Below are positions 44,466-53,251 of a stretch of DNA of 64,000 nt, one piece after another. The stretch lies in assembly GCF_002860325.1 (NCBI RefSeq), contig NZ_PKOJ01000003.1, positions 248,001 through 312,000 on the forward strand. The letters are read 5' to 3'. Position numbers and translations under genes: made by a program. This stretch comes from Neptunicoccus cionae (GTDB taxonomy: Bacteria; Pseudomonadota; Alphaproteobacteria; Rhodobacterales; Rhodobacteraceae). Below the pieces are notes generated by a model. The model did no database searches and had not been told where the DNA came from. It saw only the letters and a program-made list of their open reading frames with translations. Each line of letters begins with the position of its first letter. Position 1 is the stretch's first letter.

Positions 44466-45602
44466 ATGAAAATCAAAACACTGGCACTCGCAACCGCGCT
44501 GGCCGCACTCGGCACCGCCGGCTTGGCCGAACCCCTGAAGGTGGGCATGATCACCACACTGTCCGGCGGCGGCGCAGGGCTTGGCATTGATGTGCGCGAC
44601 GGCTTTATGCTGGCTGTAAAACAGTCCGGCAATACCGACATCGAAGTGGTGATCGAGGACGACCAGCGCAAACCGGACATCGCGGTTCAACTGGCTGACA
44701 AGATGATCCAGTCGGAAAAAGTAGATGTTATGACCGGCATCATCTGGTCCAACCTCGCGATGGCTGTGATCCCGAGCGCCACAGCGCAGGGTAAAATCTA
44801 CCTCTCACCGAACGCGGGACCATCCGCGCTGGCCGGTAAGGGTTGCCACCAAAACTATTTCAACGTGGCATGGCAAAACGACAACCTGCACGAAGCCGCA
44901 GGCGCACACGCGACATCTGAAGGGTACAAAAACACGTTTATCCTTGCCCCGAACTACCCCGCAGGTGTTGACGCGCTGACCGGCTTCAAAAGCCAGTACA
45001 AAGGCGAACTGTCCGGCGAGCTGTTGACCAAACTCGGCCAGACGGATTACGCCTCTGAAATCGCACAGATCCGCGCCTCCGGTGCAGATAGCGTGTTCTT
45101 CTTCCTGCCGGGCGGCATGGGGATTTCCTTCCTCAAGCAATATGCCGACAGTGGTATCGACCTGCCTGTCGTCGGTCCTGCCTTCAGCTTTGATCAGGGT
45201 ATCCTGCAAGCCGTGGGCGATGCGGCTCTTGGTGTGCGGAACACCTCCCAGTGGAGCAAGGACATCGACAACGCCACAAACAAGGCCTTCGTCGAAAGCT
45301 TTCAAGCCGAATACGGTCGCTTGCCGTCACTCTACGCCAGTCAGGGGTTTGACACAGCCAACCTGCTGCTGAGCGCGATGGGCAAAGCGAGCATTTCGGA
45401 TGCAGATGCCTTCCGCGCTGCGCTGAAAGAAGCGGATTTCTCCAGCACTCGCGGGGATTTCAAATTCGGCAACAACAACCACCCGATTCAGGACATCTAT
45501 GTGCGCGAAGTCATCAAGGAAGGCGATGTATACACCAACAAAATCGTTGGTGTCGCCCTTGAAGATCACGGCGATGTCTACGCCGCTGAATGTAAGATGT
45601 AA
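44466..45602 (+). CDS. ABC transporter substrate-binding protein (LivK-type)
   Basis: 378 residues; AAGGGAGAACTATA precedes the ATG. Signal peptide (MKIKTLALATALAALGTAGLA), then the type I periplasmic binding fold with PLKVGMITTLSGGGAGLGIDVRDGF and the later SLYASQGFDTANLL hinge. It belongs to the branched-chain-amino-acid-type group that also binds aromatic acids. Placement in the anthranilate-type operon suggests an aromatic carboxylate ligand. A strong hairpin lies directly after its stop. Confidence 0.9.
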   Translation: MKIKTLALATALAALGTAGLAEPLKVGMITTLSGGGAGLGIDVRDGFMLAVKQSGNTDIEVVIEDDQRKPDIAVQLADKMIQSEKVDVMTGIIWSNLAMAVIPSATAQGKIYLSPNAGPSALAGKGCHQNYFNVAWQNDNLHEAAGAHATSEGYKNTFILAPNYPAGVDALTGFKSQYKGELSGELLTKLGQTDYASEIAQIRASGADSVFFFLPGGMGISFLKQYADSGIDLPVVGPAFSFDQGILQAVGDAALGVRNTSQWSKDIDNATNKAFVESFQAEYGRLPSLYASQGFDTANLLLSAMGKASISDADAFRAALKEADFSSTRGDFKFGNNNHPIQDIYVREVIKEGDVYTNKIVGVALEDHGDVYAAECKM

Positions 45603-45610
45603 GCAAATCC

Positions 45611-45638
45611 GGCGGGCGCGGCCAATGCTGCGCCCGCC
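45611..45638 (+). other. intercistronic hairpin after binding-protein gene
   Basis: Perfect 9-bp GC stem GGCGGGCGC / GCGCCCGCC with a 10-nt loop, 8 nt after the stop of the binding-protein gene, followed only by CTTTCG. Without a real T-run it probably stabilises the upstream mRNA or reduces readthrough to the permeases. Confidence 0.6.
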
Positions 45639-45659
45639 CTTTCGCGCAAGGCGTTTTCC

Positions 45660-46580
45660 ATGTCCCTTCTTCTCTTGGCTGAACAGGTTCTGAACGGATT
45701 GCAGTTCGGAATCATGCTGTTCCTTATGGCTGCCGGCCTGACGCTCGTGTTCGGGGTAATGGGGTTGATCAACCTCGCCCACGGCTCTTTGTTCATGATC
45801 GGTGCTTTTGCTGCCGCCGCCGTCGCCGGTGCCACCGGATCTTTCCTGCTGGCCCTGATCGCCGCGCTGGCCGCTGCTGCTGCGGCCGGTGCGCTTGTGG
45901 AAATCCTTGTGATCCGCAGGCTCTACGCCCGCGAGCATCTGGATCAGGTTCTCGCCACTTTTGCGCTGATCCTGATCTTTTCGGAAAGCACGCGCTGGCT
46001 GTTCGGATCGTTCCCGCTGTTCCTGAACATACCCGAGGCGCTCTCCGGTCCTGTCACCCTGCCCGGTGGTATCCAGTATTCGCTGTACCGTCTGACCCTG
46101 ATCGCCATCGGGCTGGTCGTGGCCTTCGGCCTGTTCCTGCTGATTTCGCGCACGCGACTTGGCATCCAGATCCGCGCCGGTGAAAGCGACCGCGAGATGA
46201 TTGCGGCCCTCGGTGTCGATATTTCCAAACTCTACACTATCGTCTTTGCCCTTGGCGCCGCCCTTGCCGGACTAGCCGGAGCACTGGTCGGCGCGATCCA
46301 GTCGGTGCAGGTGGGCATGGGCGAGCCGGTTCTGATCCTTGCCTTCGTCGTCATCGTGATCGGCGGCATCGGTTCGATCAAGGGCGCACTGGTCGGGGCG
46401 ATCCTTGTGGGGCTGACCGATACGCTGGGCGGGCTGCTGCTGCCCCTGTTCTTCAGCCTGTTCATGGACAATGCCTCTGCCACATCCACCGGATCGGCGC
46501 TGGCCTCCATGTCCATTTACATCCTGATGGCCATCGTTCTGGTGGTAAAACCGTCCGGACTCTACGGAGCCAGAGCATGA
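45660..46580 (+). CDS. ABC transporter permease (LivH-type)
   Basis: 306 residues with about eight membrane helices. LivH features: LNGLQFGIMLFLMAAGLTLVFGVMGLINLAHG at the N-terminus and the cytoplasmic EAA-like loop near IQIRAGESDREMIAALGVDI. It forms the membrane channel with the next gene. Its stop overlaps the next ATG, and the binding protein is 57 bp upstream beyond a hairpin. Confidence 0.92.
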   Translation: MSLLLLAEQVLNGLQFGIMLFLMAAGLTLVFGVMGLINLAHGSLFMIGAFAAAAVAGATGSFLLALIAALAAAAAAGALVEILVIRRLYAREHLDQVLATFALILIFSESTRWLFGSFPLFLNIPEALSGPVTLPGGIQYSLYRLTLIAIGLVVAFGLFLLISRTRLGIQIRAGESDREMIAALGVDISKLYTIVFALGAALAGLAGALVGAIQSVQVGMGEPVLILAFVVIVIGGIGSIKGALVGAILVGLTDTLGGLLLPLFFSLFMDNASATSTGSALASMSIYILMAIVLVVKPSGLYGARA

Positions 46581-47560
46581 CCCGCGAAACACTGATAAAT
46601 TCTGCGCTGGCGCTGGCGCTGCTGCTGGTGCCGCTCTTGGCTTATGCCATGGACGAACCTTTCATCATCACGCTGGCCACCAAAGTTGCGATCCTTGCGC
46701 TGGCCGGTGTGGGGCTGAACATCGCCCTTGGCCTTGGCGGGCTGGTCAGCCTTGGTCATGCCGCCTTCTTCGGGATCGGCGGCTATGCGATGGGCATCCT
46801 TGCCAGCCACGCCCAGAGCTATACCGCAATCACAGACTGGCCAGTCCTGATCGAAGGCACGAAATCCATGCCGGTGATATGGCTGGTGGCTGTTGTTGCA
46901 TCCGGTATCACGGCACTGCTGATCGGTGCGCTGAGCCTGCGTACCTCCGGCGTTTATTTCATTATGATCACCCTCGCTTTCGGGCAGATGCTCTATTACT
47001 TCGCCATAAGCTGGGCCGCCTACGGGGGCGAAGACGGCTTGTCTATATACGTGCGAAACAGTTTTCCGGGATTGAACACGCTCGACCCGATCCAGTTCTT
47101 CGCCATTACTTTTGTGCTGCTACTGGCCGCCCTGCTGTTCTCGGCACGACTGGCCCGCTCGCCTTTCGGCCTTGCCCTGAATGCCGCGCGGCAATCTCCG
47201 CAAAGGGTGGAAACCATCGGCCTGTCCCCCTACCGCCTGCGCCTTCTGGCCTTTGTGATTTCGGGCATGATTACCGGACTGGCCGGCGCGCTGTTTGCCG
47301 ATTTAAACCGCTTCGTCAGCCCCACCATGTTCAGCTGGCAAACCAGCGGCGAGATCATGGTGTTCATCATCCTTGGCGGCACGGCGCGTTTGTTCGGCCC
47401 TGTCGCGGGTGCAGCGCTGTTTATCATCCTTGAACACATCCTCGGCGGACTGAGCGAGTTCTGGCACATCTACCTCGGCTTGTTACTGCTGCTGGTGGTG
47501 CTCTTTGCCAAGGGCGGTGTCATCGGCACTCTTGCCGGACGGGAGAAAGCCCATGACTGA
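46577..47560 (+). CDS. ABC transporter permease (LivM-type)
   Basis: 327 residues, about nine to ten membrane helices. LivM features: ALAGVGLNIALGLGGLVSLGHAAFFGIGGYAMG and the later NAARQSPQRVETIGLSPYRLRLLAFVISG coupling loop. Coupled by a 4-bp overlap to the LivH-type gene and by an 8-bp overlap to the ATPase gene. Confidence 0.92.
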   Translation: MTRETLINSALALALLLVPLLAYAMDEPFIITLATKVAILALAGVGLNIALGLGGLVSLGHAAFFGIGGYAMGILASHAQSYTAITDWPVLIEGTKSMPVIWLVAVVASGITALLIGALSLRTSGVYFIMITLAFGQMLYYFAISWAAYGGEDGLSIYVRNSFPGLNTLDPIQFFAITFVLLLAALLFSARLARSPFGLALNAARQSPQRVETIGLSPYRLRLLAFVISGMITGLAGALFADLNRFVSPTMFSWQTSGEIMVFIILGGTARLFGPVAGAALFIILEHILGGLSEFWHIYLGLLLLLVVLFAKGGVIGTLAGREKAHD

Positions 47561-48311
47561 CCTGCAAACCCCGATCCTTGAAACCCGTAATATCTGTAAA
47601 TCCTTTGATGCCCTCAAGGCCAGTCAGGACATTTCGCTTGATCTGCGTGCAGGGGAAATCCACGCGTTAATCGGGCCGAACGGGGCAGGCAAATCCACCC
47701 TGATCGCCCAGATCGCAGGCGGGTTGAAACCTGACAGCGGATCAGTCCATCTTAACGGGCGGGATGTTACCACCCTGCCAACAGCCAAACGGGCACGGCT
47801 GGGACTTGGACGAACCTTTCAGGTCTCGGCCCTTGCGATGGAAGACACGGTTCTGCAAAACGCTGTGCTGGGTGCGCTTGGTGCACAAGGCCGCCCTTTC
47901 CACCTGTTCCAATCCGCCTTGGGCAATGCCAGCTTGCGACAAGTGGCAGAACAGGCGCTGGAACGGGTCGGCCTGCAAGACCACGCCCGTACCCGCACAG
48001 CAGAACTGTCCCACGGGCAACGCCGCCAGTTGGAGGTCGCCGTAGCGCTGACCCTTCAACCAAAGGCTTTCGTGATGGACGAACCGATGGCGGGGCTTGG
48101 CGCGAGCGGTTCCAAAGCCCTGACGGGCTTTCTTGACAGCCTGCGTGAACAGGCTCCGATCCTGATGGTAGAACACGATATGGACGCAGTATTTGCGCTG
48201 GCCGACCGGATCAGCGTACTGGTCTACGGCCAGATTATCGCCACCGGAAGTGTCGCTGAAATCCGGGCCCATCCCGAAGTCCGCCGCGCCTATCTGGGGG
48301 AAGACGCATGA
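47553..48311 (+). CDS. ABC transporter ATP-binding protein (LivG-type)
   Basis: 252 residues from the ATG at 47553, inside the preceding permease gene. Walker A GPNGAGKST, signature ELSHGQRRQLEVAVAL (SHGQ, as in LivG) and Walker B region AFVMDEPMAGL, then LMVEHDMDAVF. It energises uptake together with the following LivF-type ATPase. Confidence 0.92.
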   Translation: MTDLQTPILETRNICKSFDALKASQDISLDLRAGEIHALIGPNGAGKSTLIAQIAGGLKPDSGSVHLNGRDVTTLPTAKRARLGLGRTFQVSALAMEDTVLQNAVLGALGAQGRPFHLFQSALGNASLRQVAEQALERVGLQDHARTRTAELSHGQRRQLEVAVALTLQPKAFVMDEPMAGLGASGSKALTGFLDSLREQAPILMVEHDMDAVFALADRISVLVYGQIIATGSVAEIRAHPEVRRAYLGEDA

Positions 48312-48997
48312 GCCTGCTTTCAATCCAAAACGTTGCAGCCTCCTACGGCGCCACCCAAGCCCTGTTCGATGTCTCGCTCGAGATTGCCGAGGGCGAAGTT
48401 CTCGCCCTGATGGGGCGCAACGGCATGGGCAAATCCACCACCGTTAAAACCATCTGCCGCCTGTTGCCTGCAAGCGCGGGGCAGATCAGCTTTGACAGTA
48501 CAGACCTGACCCGCCTGCCCGCTTTCAAGGCTGCACGGCTCGGGCTAGGTCTTGTACCCGAAGGGCGCCGCTGCTTTCCAAACCTCAGCGTTGAGGAAAA
48601 CCTGACGGCCGCAGCCCGTACCGGCCACTGGGATTTATCGCGTGTGGCCACCCTGTTTCCCCGCCTTGAAGAACGCCGGGACCAGTCCGCGGCATCGCTG
48701 TCGGGCGGTGAACAACAGATGCTCGCAATCGGACGCGCCCTGATGACCAACCCGCGCCTGCTAATTCTGGACGAAGCCACCGAAGGGCTCGCCCCGCTGG
48801 TCAGGCAGGAAATCTGGAACGCGATCGCCACGCTGAAACAGGACACAGGCCTGTCCATTCTGGTGGTAGACAAATCGCTGAAAGAACTGTCTCAGGTGGC
48901 AGACCGCGCCACGATCCTCGAACGGGGCAGAACCGTCTGGACAGGAGCCATGGCAGAGCTTGACGAAGACGTAACACAGCAATTCCTGGGCGTCTGA
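48308..48997 (+). CDS. ABC transporter ATP-binding protein (LivF-type)
   Basis: 229 residues; ATG overlaps the previous stop. Walker A GRNGMGKST (typical of LivF), GLVPEGRRCFPNLSVEENL, signature LSGGEQQMLAIGRALM, Walker B LLILDEATEGLAPLV. Completes a five-part importer in the catabolic operon. Confidence 0.92.
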   Translation: MSLLSIQNVAASYGATQALFDVSLEIAEGEVLALMGRNGMGKSTTVKTICRLLPASAGQISFDSTDLTRLPAFKAARLGLGLVPEGRRCFPNLSVEENLTAAARTGHWDLSRVATLFPRLEERRDQSAASLSGGEQQMLAIGRALMTNPRLLILDEATEGLAPLVRQEIWNAIATLKQDTGLSILVVDKSLKELSQVADRATILERGRTVWTGAMAELDEDVTQQFLGV

Positions 48998-49025
48998 ACA
49001 CGCCCCCTCTGAAGGGAGAGAGACA

Positions 49026-49427
49026 ATGACACAGACAAATATCCAGCCTGACGGTTGGGCCCCGGCCAAAGGCTATGCCAACGGCATTCTCGGGGATGAC
49101 GGTACACTTTATATCGGCGGCCAGATTGGCTGGACTGCCGAACAGAAGTTTGAAACCCATGATTTCATCGGGCAGATGGAGCAGGCGCTGCGCAACATTG
49201 TCGATGTGGTTGAAGCCGCAGGTGGAAAGGCCACAGACATCACCCGCCTGACATGGTTCATTCTGGACAAGACCGAATATCTGGCCCGCCAGTCCGAAGT
49301 TGGCGCGGTGTACCGCAAGGTGCTGGGCCGTCATTTTCCCGCCATGTCCATGCTGGTCGTAGCTGGCCTGATCGAAGACGAAGCGCTGCTGGAAATCGAG
49401 GCCACCGCCTATCTTGGCCCCCGTTAA
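49026..49427 (+). CDS. RidA (YjgF/YER057c/UK114) enamine/imine deaminase
   Basis: 133 residues; GAAGGGAGAGAGACA precedes the ATG. RidA-like features: YANGILGDDGTLYIGGQIGW, the QMEQALRNIVDVVEAAGGKATDITRLTWFI core, and the C-terminal LIEDEALLEIEATAYLG. RidA proteins speed hydrolysis of reactive enamines and imines to ketones plus ammonia. It closes the operon after the importer. The monooxygenase/reductase product is an enamine-type beta-amino enoyl-CoA, so a dedicated deaminase would fit the pathway; that link is inference. It is a RidA-subfamily member rather than certainly RidA itself. Confidence 0.87.
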   Translation: MTQTNIQPDGWAPAKGYANGILGDDGTLYIGGQIGWTAEQKFETHDFIGQMEQALRNIVDVVEAAGGKATDITRLTWFILDKTEYLARQSEVGAVYRKVLGRHFPAMSMLVVAGLIEDEALLEIEATAYLGPR

Positions 49428-49445
49428 CCGGAACTGCCGTTACAT

Positions 49446-49468
49446 CCGGTGGCAGCTTCTGTCACCGG
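49446..49468 (+). terminator. hairpin after ridA-like gene
   Basis: CCGGTGGCAG, CTT, CTGTCACCGG: 10-bp arms with one G/T mismatch, 18 nt after the RidA-type stop. It is followed by A-rich rather than T-rich sequence, so it may be a Rho-dependent or processing end of the operon transcript. Confidence 0.4.
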
Positions 49469-49594
49469 AAAATTTGATATCCGGTCAATACGCCCCAGTG
49501 GAATTCCTGCAAAACCGGCTTAAATTGATCCGTATCAAAGAAACCTTTGCGCGTTCATGCCAACATGAACACGTCGCAAAAACGGGAGAAAACC

Positions 49595-50029
49595 ATGTTC
49601 ACCACAATCGTCGCTGCTGTAGATGGATCCGAGCCATCCAAACACGCAATCAAAGCGGCTTGTGACATTGCCGGCCACTACGGCGCAGAACTGCATCTGG
49701 TCCACACCCCGCAAGTGGACACGACAGCCGTTGCTGTCGGGGCGGGAACCTATGTGCTTGAAGCTTCATTCGAGCAAATCGCAGAAGCGGGCCGCGCCGT
49801 TATGGCAGAGGCGAAAACCGCATGTGAAAGCTACGGGATAGAGCCGAAAAGCACCTATATCGGCAGCGGCATTCCTGCTGACGAAGTCCTGTCTGTCGCC
49901 ACCGCCAAAGACGCCGATCTCATCGTCTGTGGTCGCCGCGGCCTTGGAAATCTCGCCGCCATCTTCCTTGGCAGCACCTCTTCCAAGATTACCCATGACG
50001 CCACTTGCGCGGTTCTGACGGTCAAATAA
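49595..50029 (+). CDS. universal stress protein (UspA family)
   Basis: 144 residues from the ATG at 49595, preceded by GGGAGAAAACC. UspA fold: FTTIVAAVDGSEPSKHAIKAACDIA at the N-terminus, and the ATP-binding GRRGLGNLAAIFLGSTSSKITHDATCAVLTVK at the C-terminus (G-2x-G-9x-G(S/T) pattern). Such proteins bind ATP or AMP and respond to starvation and stress. It stands alone after the catabolic operon. Confidence 0.92.
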   Translation: MFTTIVAAVDGSEPSKHAIKAACDIAGHYGAELHLVHTPQVDTTAVAVGAGTYVLEASFEQIAEAGRAVMAEAKTACESYGIEPKSTYIGSGIPADEVLSVATAKDADLIVCGRRGLGNLAAIFLGSTSSKITHDATCAVLTVK

Positions 50030-50044
50030 CTGTCAAATCACCGT

Positions 50045-50091
50045 AACAATGCTGTAAACCTGCTGACAGCACGCGGGTTTGCGGCATTGTT
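50045..50091. other. long imperfect hairpin before small membrane protein gene
   Basis: Arms AACAATGC / GCATTGTT (8 bp) enclose a further AAACC / GGTTT pairing and a 15-nt loop, spaced by short internal bulges. It lies between the stress protein stop and an ATG just 5 nt after the structure, with no ribosome binding site visible. It could terminate the stress protein transcript or structure the next leader. Confidence 0.45.
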
Positions 50092-50096
50092 GATCT

Positions 50097-50456
50097 ATGA
50101 AAAACCTGATCCTCTGTCTTGTCGTTGCAGCCCTTCTGCCTTTGGGCTTTGCCCTTCTTGGCGGCGCACGCGCGCTTGGTGCACATATCTGGTGGGACGT
50201 GCAAACCATCCTGATCGGCATACCTATCGGGCTGGCCCTTGGCTACGTGGCAAGCTGGCTCCCCTTCCGGCGCAGTAAGGGCACCCTTGTCTTCCTGATC
50301 CTGCTCGCCATCGGCTTTGGCTTGGCCAAATACGGCCAGATCACCTTTGCCAGTTCCTATGGCGAAGACGCATTTGCAGGGGCAGCATGGTACTTCGGCT
50401 GGATCGCCACAGGGGCTTTCACGACAGCCACGCTCTTTACGGCACTGCGCCGCTAG
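50097..50456 (+). CDS. small membrane protein, hypothetical
   Basis: 119 residues with about four hydrophobic helices (LILCLVVAALLPLGFALLGG, ILIGIPIGLALGYVASWL, LVFLILLAIGFGLAKY, WYFGWIATGAFTTATLFTAL). No recognised motif and no clear ribosome binding site. It converges on the second ABC importer operon. Inner-membrane location expected; function unknown. Confidence 0.6.
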   Translation: MKNLILCLVVAALLPLGFALLGGARALGAHIWWDVQTILIGIPIGLALGYVASWLPFRRSKGTLVFLILLAIGFGLAKYGQITFASSYGEDAFAGAAWYFGWIATGAFTTATLFTALRR

Positions 50457-50488
50457 CGCTTTTCAATGTTCTTAAAATGCTCCTAACG

Positions 50489-50516
50489 AAAAGGGCGGCC
50501 AAAAGACCGCCCTTCA
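50489..50516 (-). terminator. intrinsic terminator of second ABC operon
   Basis: AAGGGCGG / CCGCCCTT stem with an 8-nt loop. Read on the minus strand it ends in TTTTCG and lies 22 nt after the LivF-type stop at 50537. It may also serve the convergent small membrane protein gene. Confidence 0.75.
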
Positions 50517-50536
50517 GAAAATTCACTCGGCCCCGA

Positions 50537-51274
50537 TCAGATCGCCAGATACTCGTGGCGCAATTGTTCGTTGTCGAGAACCTCTTTGGCGGTGCCGTCA
50601 AACACCACCTGCCCCGTATCAAGGATCACCGCCCGATCCGCGAGGTTCAGCGCGGCGACCGCGTTTTGCTCTACGATGATCGTCGTCATCCCCTGTTCGC
50701 GGATGTGGTGCAGGGTCTTTTCGATCTCCTGTACGATCACCGGCGCCAGACCTTCATAGGGTTCGTCCAGCAGCAGGAGCTTGATATCCCGCGCCAGTGC
50801 GCGCCCGATGGCCAGCATCTGCTGTTCGCCCCCTGACAGGGTTGTACCCTCCTGCTTGCGCCGCTCCCCGAGCCGGGGGAAAAGGTCGTAAATGCGGTCA
50901 ATCGACCAGCCTATCGGCTTCTCGATCTGGGCCAGCTGGATGTTTTCTTCCACCGTCAGCCCCTGAATGATCCGCCGGTCCTCGGGAACAAGTCCGATAC
51001 CCGCCTGCGAGGCCTGCCATGCCTTCATCTGGTGCAGGGGCTGGCGGTCCAGCCAGACCTCACCGTGGGTCAGCATGGGATCATCCAGCCGCGCCAGCGC
51101 CCGCAGGGTCGAGGTTTTCCCCGCCCCGTTACGCCCCAGCAGCGCAAGAATTTCGCCTTCGTGGATATTCAGCGACACGCCCTGCACGATATAGCTCTCG
51201 CCGTAATAGGCGTGAATATCATAGGCCGAGAAATAGGCCGGCGCGGTGGCTGCGTGATTTGCGTTCTTTTCCAT
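50537..51274 (-). CDS. ABC transporter ATP-binding protein (LivF-type), second system
   Basis: 245 residues from the ATG at 51274; a GTG four codons earlier has poorer spacing to AAGGGG. Walker A GRNGAGKTST, GLVPEDRRIIQGLTVEENI, signature LSGGEQQMLAIGRAL, Walker B LLLLDEPYEGLAPVI. N-terminal FSAYDIHAYYGESYIVQGVSL is typical of the LivF partner. Last gene of the second importer operon, before a terminator. Confidence 0.92.
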   Translation of the reverse strand: MEKNANHAATAPAYFSAYDIHAYYGESYIVQGVSLNIHEGEILALLGRNGAGKTSTLRALARLDDPMLTHGEVWLDRQPLHQMKAWQASQAGIGLVPEDRRIIQGLTVEENIQLAQIEKPIGWSIDRIYDLFPRLGERRKQEGTTLSGGEQQMLAIGRALARDIKLLLLDEPYEGLAPVIVQEIEKTLHHIREQGMTTIIVEQNAVAALNLADRAVILDTGQVVFDGTAKEVLDNEQLRHEYLAI

Positions 51275-51289
51275 AATGTCATGCACCCC

Positions 51290-52045
51290 TTAATGCGCCG
51301 TACCAAGATAGGCTTCCTGAACTTTCGGATGGCCTTTGATGTTTTCAGGCAGGTCTTCGACGATCACCGTCCCCTGTGCGAGCACCGAAATCTTCTGCGC
51401 CAGCGAAAATACCACATGCATATCATGCTCGATAACACCCATCGTGATATGCCGCTTGTCCTGAATTTGGGCCAGCAGTTCGATCGTGTTGTTGGTATCC
51501 GCCCGCGCCATCCCTGCTGTAGGTTCATCAAGCAGTAGCAGCTTGGGGTCTTGCGCCAGACACATGGCCATTTCCAACCGCCGCTTGTCCCCGCGCGACA
51601 TGGACGAAGCGATCATGTCACGCTTGTCGATCATGTTCACGTCGATCAACATCTGTTCGGCCTTTTCGCGTATGTCGGTCTGTCCCTGCACGCGGGACAG
51701 TGCGTTCAGTTCAAATGCGCCGTCCCGTTTGGCGAAACAAGGGATCATCACGTTTTCAAACACGCTGAGGTCGGAGAAGATTTCAGGTGTCTGGAAGACG
51801 CGGCTGACTCCGATCTGGTTGATCTCATGCGGCTTCTTTCCCAACAACGAGTGACCATCAAAGGTCACCGTGCCCGTGTCCGGAACCAGCTTGCCGACAA
51901 AACAGTTCAACAATGTCGATTTGCCTGCTCCGTTGGGGCCGATGATCGCGTGGATCGTGCCTTCCTCGATGTTAAGATTGACGTTCTGCAACGCTTTCAA
52001 ACCGCCAAAGGATTTGTTCACGTTCTGGATTTCAAGAATTCCCAT
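51290..52045 (-). CDS. ABC transporter ATP-binding protein (LivG-type), second system
   Basis: 251 residues; AAGGAGGGCTGGATTT precedes the ATG. Walker A GPNGAGKST, signature-like SSMSRGDKRRLEMAMCL (SRGD, an unusual but recurrent form in this subgroup), Walker B LLLLDEPTAGMAR, then VIEHDMHVVF. Works with the adjacent LivF-type subunit. Confidence 0.92.
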   Translation of the reverse strand: MGILEIQNVNKSFGGLKALQNVNLNIEEGTIHAIIGPNGAGKSTLLNCFVGKLVPDTGTVTFDGHSLLGKKPHEINQIGVSRVFQTPEIFSDLSVFENVMIPCFAKRDGAFELNALSRVQGQTDIREKAEQMLIDVNMIDKRDMIASSMSRGDKRRLEMAMCLAQDPKLLLLDEPTAGMARADTNNTIELLAQIQDKRHITMGVIEHDMHVVFSLAQKISVLAQGTVIVEDLPENIKGHPKVQEAYLGTAH

Positions 52046-52059
52046 AAATCCAGCCCTCC

Positions 52060-53247
52060 TTATTCGCCAGCCGGGGCGTATTTGCCCTCGGTGTCTTTTT
52101 TATTCTTGTCGCCACTGAACCGGTCACGAATGCGGGTTGCACCTTCCATAAGGCCACCGGGCAGGAAGATCACAATCAGCATGAACAACAGACCCAATGT
52201 CAGGTGCCAGCCGGAACCGACGAAGTGCTCGATCACCCAGATTAGACCGTTCTCGATCCCGTCCGGCAGGAAGCCGAACCAGCCGTGCAACACACTTTCA
52301 TTAATCTTGGAGAAGATATTCTCGAAGTATTTGATGAAACCTGCACCCAGCAGCGGACCAAGCAGCGTACCTGCACCGCCAAGAATGGTCATCAGAACCA
52401 CCTCACCCGAAGCTGTCCATTGCATCCGTTCGGCCCCGGCCAGCGGGTCCATGGAGGCCATCAGTCCACCGGCCAACCCAGCATACATGCCCGAAATCAC
52501 AAAAGCGGCGAGCGTATAGGGGCGCGAATTCAGACCTGTGTAGTTCAGACGTGTCTGGTTGGTCTTGATCGCCCGCAACATTAACCCGAAGGGAGAGCGG
52601 AAAATCCGCATGGACAGATAGAAGGCCACCAGCATCAGCACCGCGCAGAAATAGTAGCCGACGTTAAAGGAAAACGACCACGCACCGATATCCAGATCAA
52701 AGGTCGAACGCATCTCCAACCCGAAGAAATGGGTCGCATCCGGCCCGTTGCCTTTCAGCCATTGCGGATCGTCGTTATAGACCTGCAAGCCGGTTTCCCC
52801 GTTTGTCAGCGGTGTCAGCACCGAATAGGCCATGGCAAAGGACATCTGGGCAAAGGCCAGTGTGAGGATCGAAAAGTAGATGCCGGAGCGGCGCAGGGAG
52901 ATAAACCCGATGATCACGGAAAACAGCCCTGCAACAATGACCGACAGGATGATCGCCGGCACGATGTTATAGCTGAGAAGTTTGAACATCCAAACCGCCG
53001 CATAGGAGCCTGCCCCCAGGAAGGCCGCATGGCCGAAGGACAGGTATCCGGTCAGGCCGAACAGGATGTTGAAACCGATGGCAAAGATGCCGAAGATCAC
53101 AAACCGCTGCATCAGGTCGGGATAGCCCGCGTTGAACTGCGCCATCGCACTGTCTGCGGGAAACGGGTTCATGATGAACGGGGCGAGTGCCGTGACACAG
53201 ATCACGAAGATGAAAAGGCCGGTGTCTTTTTTGTTCAGTCCAAGCAT
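52060..53247 (-). CDS. ABC transporter permease (LivM-type), second system
   Basis: 395 residues, about ten helices. LivM features: [33 protein letters not shown] and the [34 protein letters not shown] loop. A ~50-residue insert ([22 protein letters not shown]) makes it longer than the first system's permease, as in urea/amide-type members. Charged C-terminal tail. GAGGAATAATCCC precedes the ATG. Confidence 0.92.
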   Translation of the reverse strand: MLGLNKKDTGLFIFVICVTALAPFIMNPFPADSAMAQFNAGYPDLMQRFVIFGIFAIGFNILFGLTGYLSFGHAAFLGAGSYAAVWMFKLLSYNIVPAIILSVIVAGLFSVIIGFISLRRSGIYFSILTLAFAQMSFAMAYSVLTPLTNGETGLQVYNDDPQWLKGNGPDATHFFGLEMRSTFDLDIGAWSFSFNVGYYFCAVLMLVAFYLSMRIFRSPFGLMLRAIKTNQTRLNYTGLNSRPYTLAAFVISGMYAGLAGGLMASMDPLAGAERMQWTASGEVVLMTILGGAGTLLGPLLGAGFIKYFENIFSKINESVLHGWFGFLPDGIENGLIWVIEHFVGSGWHLTLGLLFMLIVIFLPGGLMEGATRIRDRFSGDKNKKDTEGKYAPAGE

Positions 53248-53251
53248 GGGA

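Noticed and set aside
50030-50096. Possible Pho box around CTGTCAAAT/CTGTAAACC
   Set aside because: Spacing and sequence do not match two 7-bp direct repeats; better explained as a hairpin.
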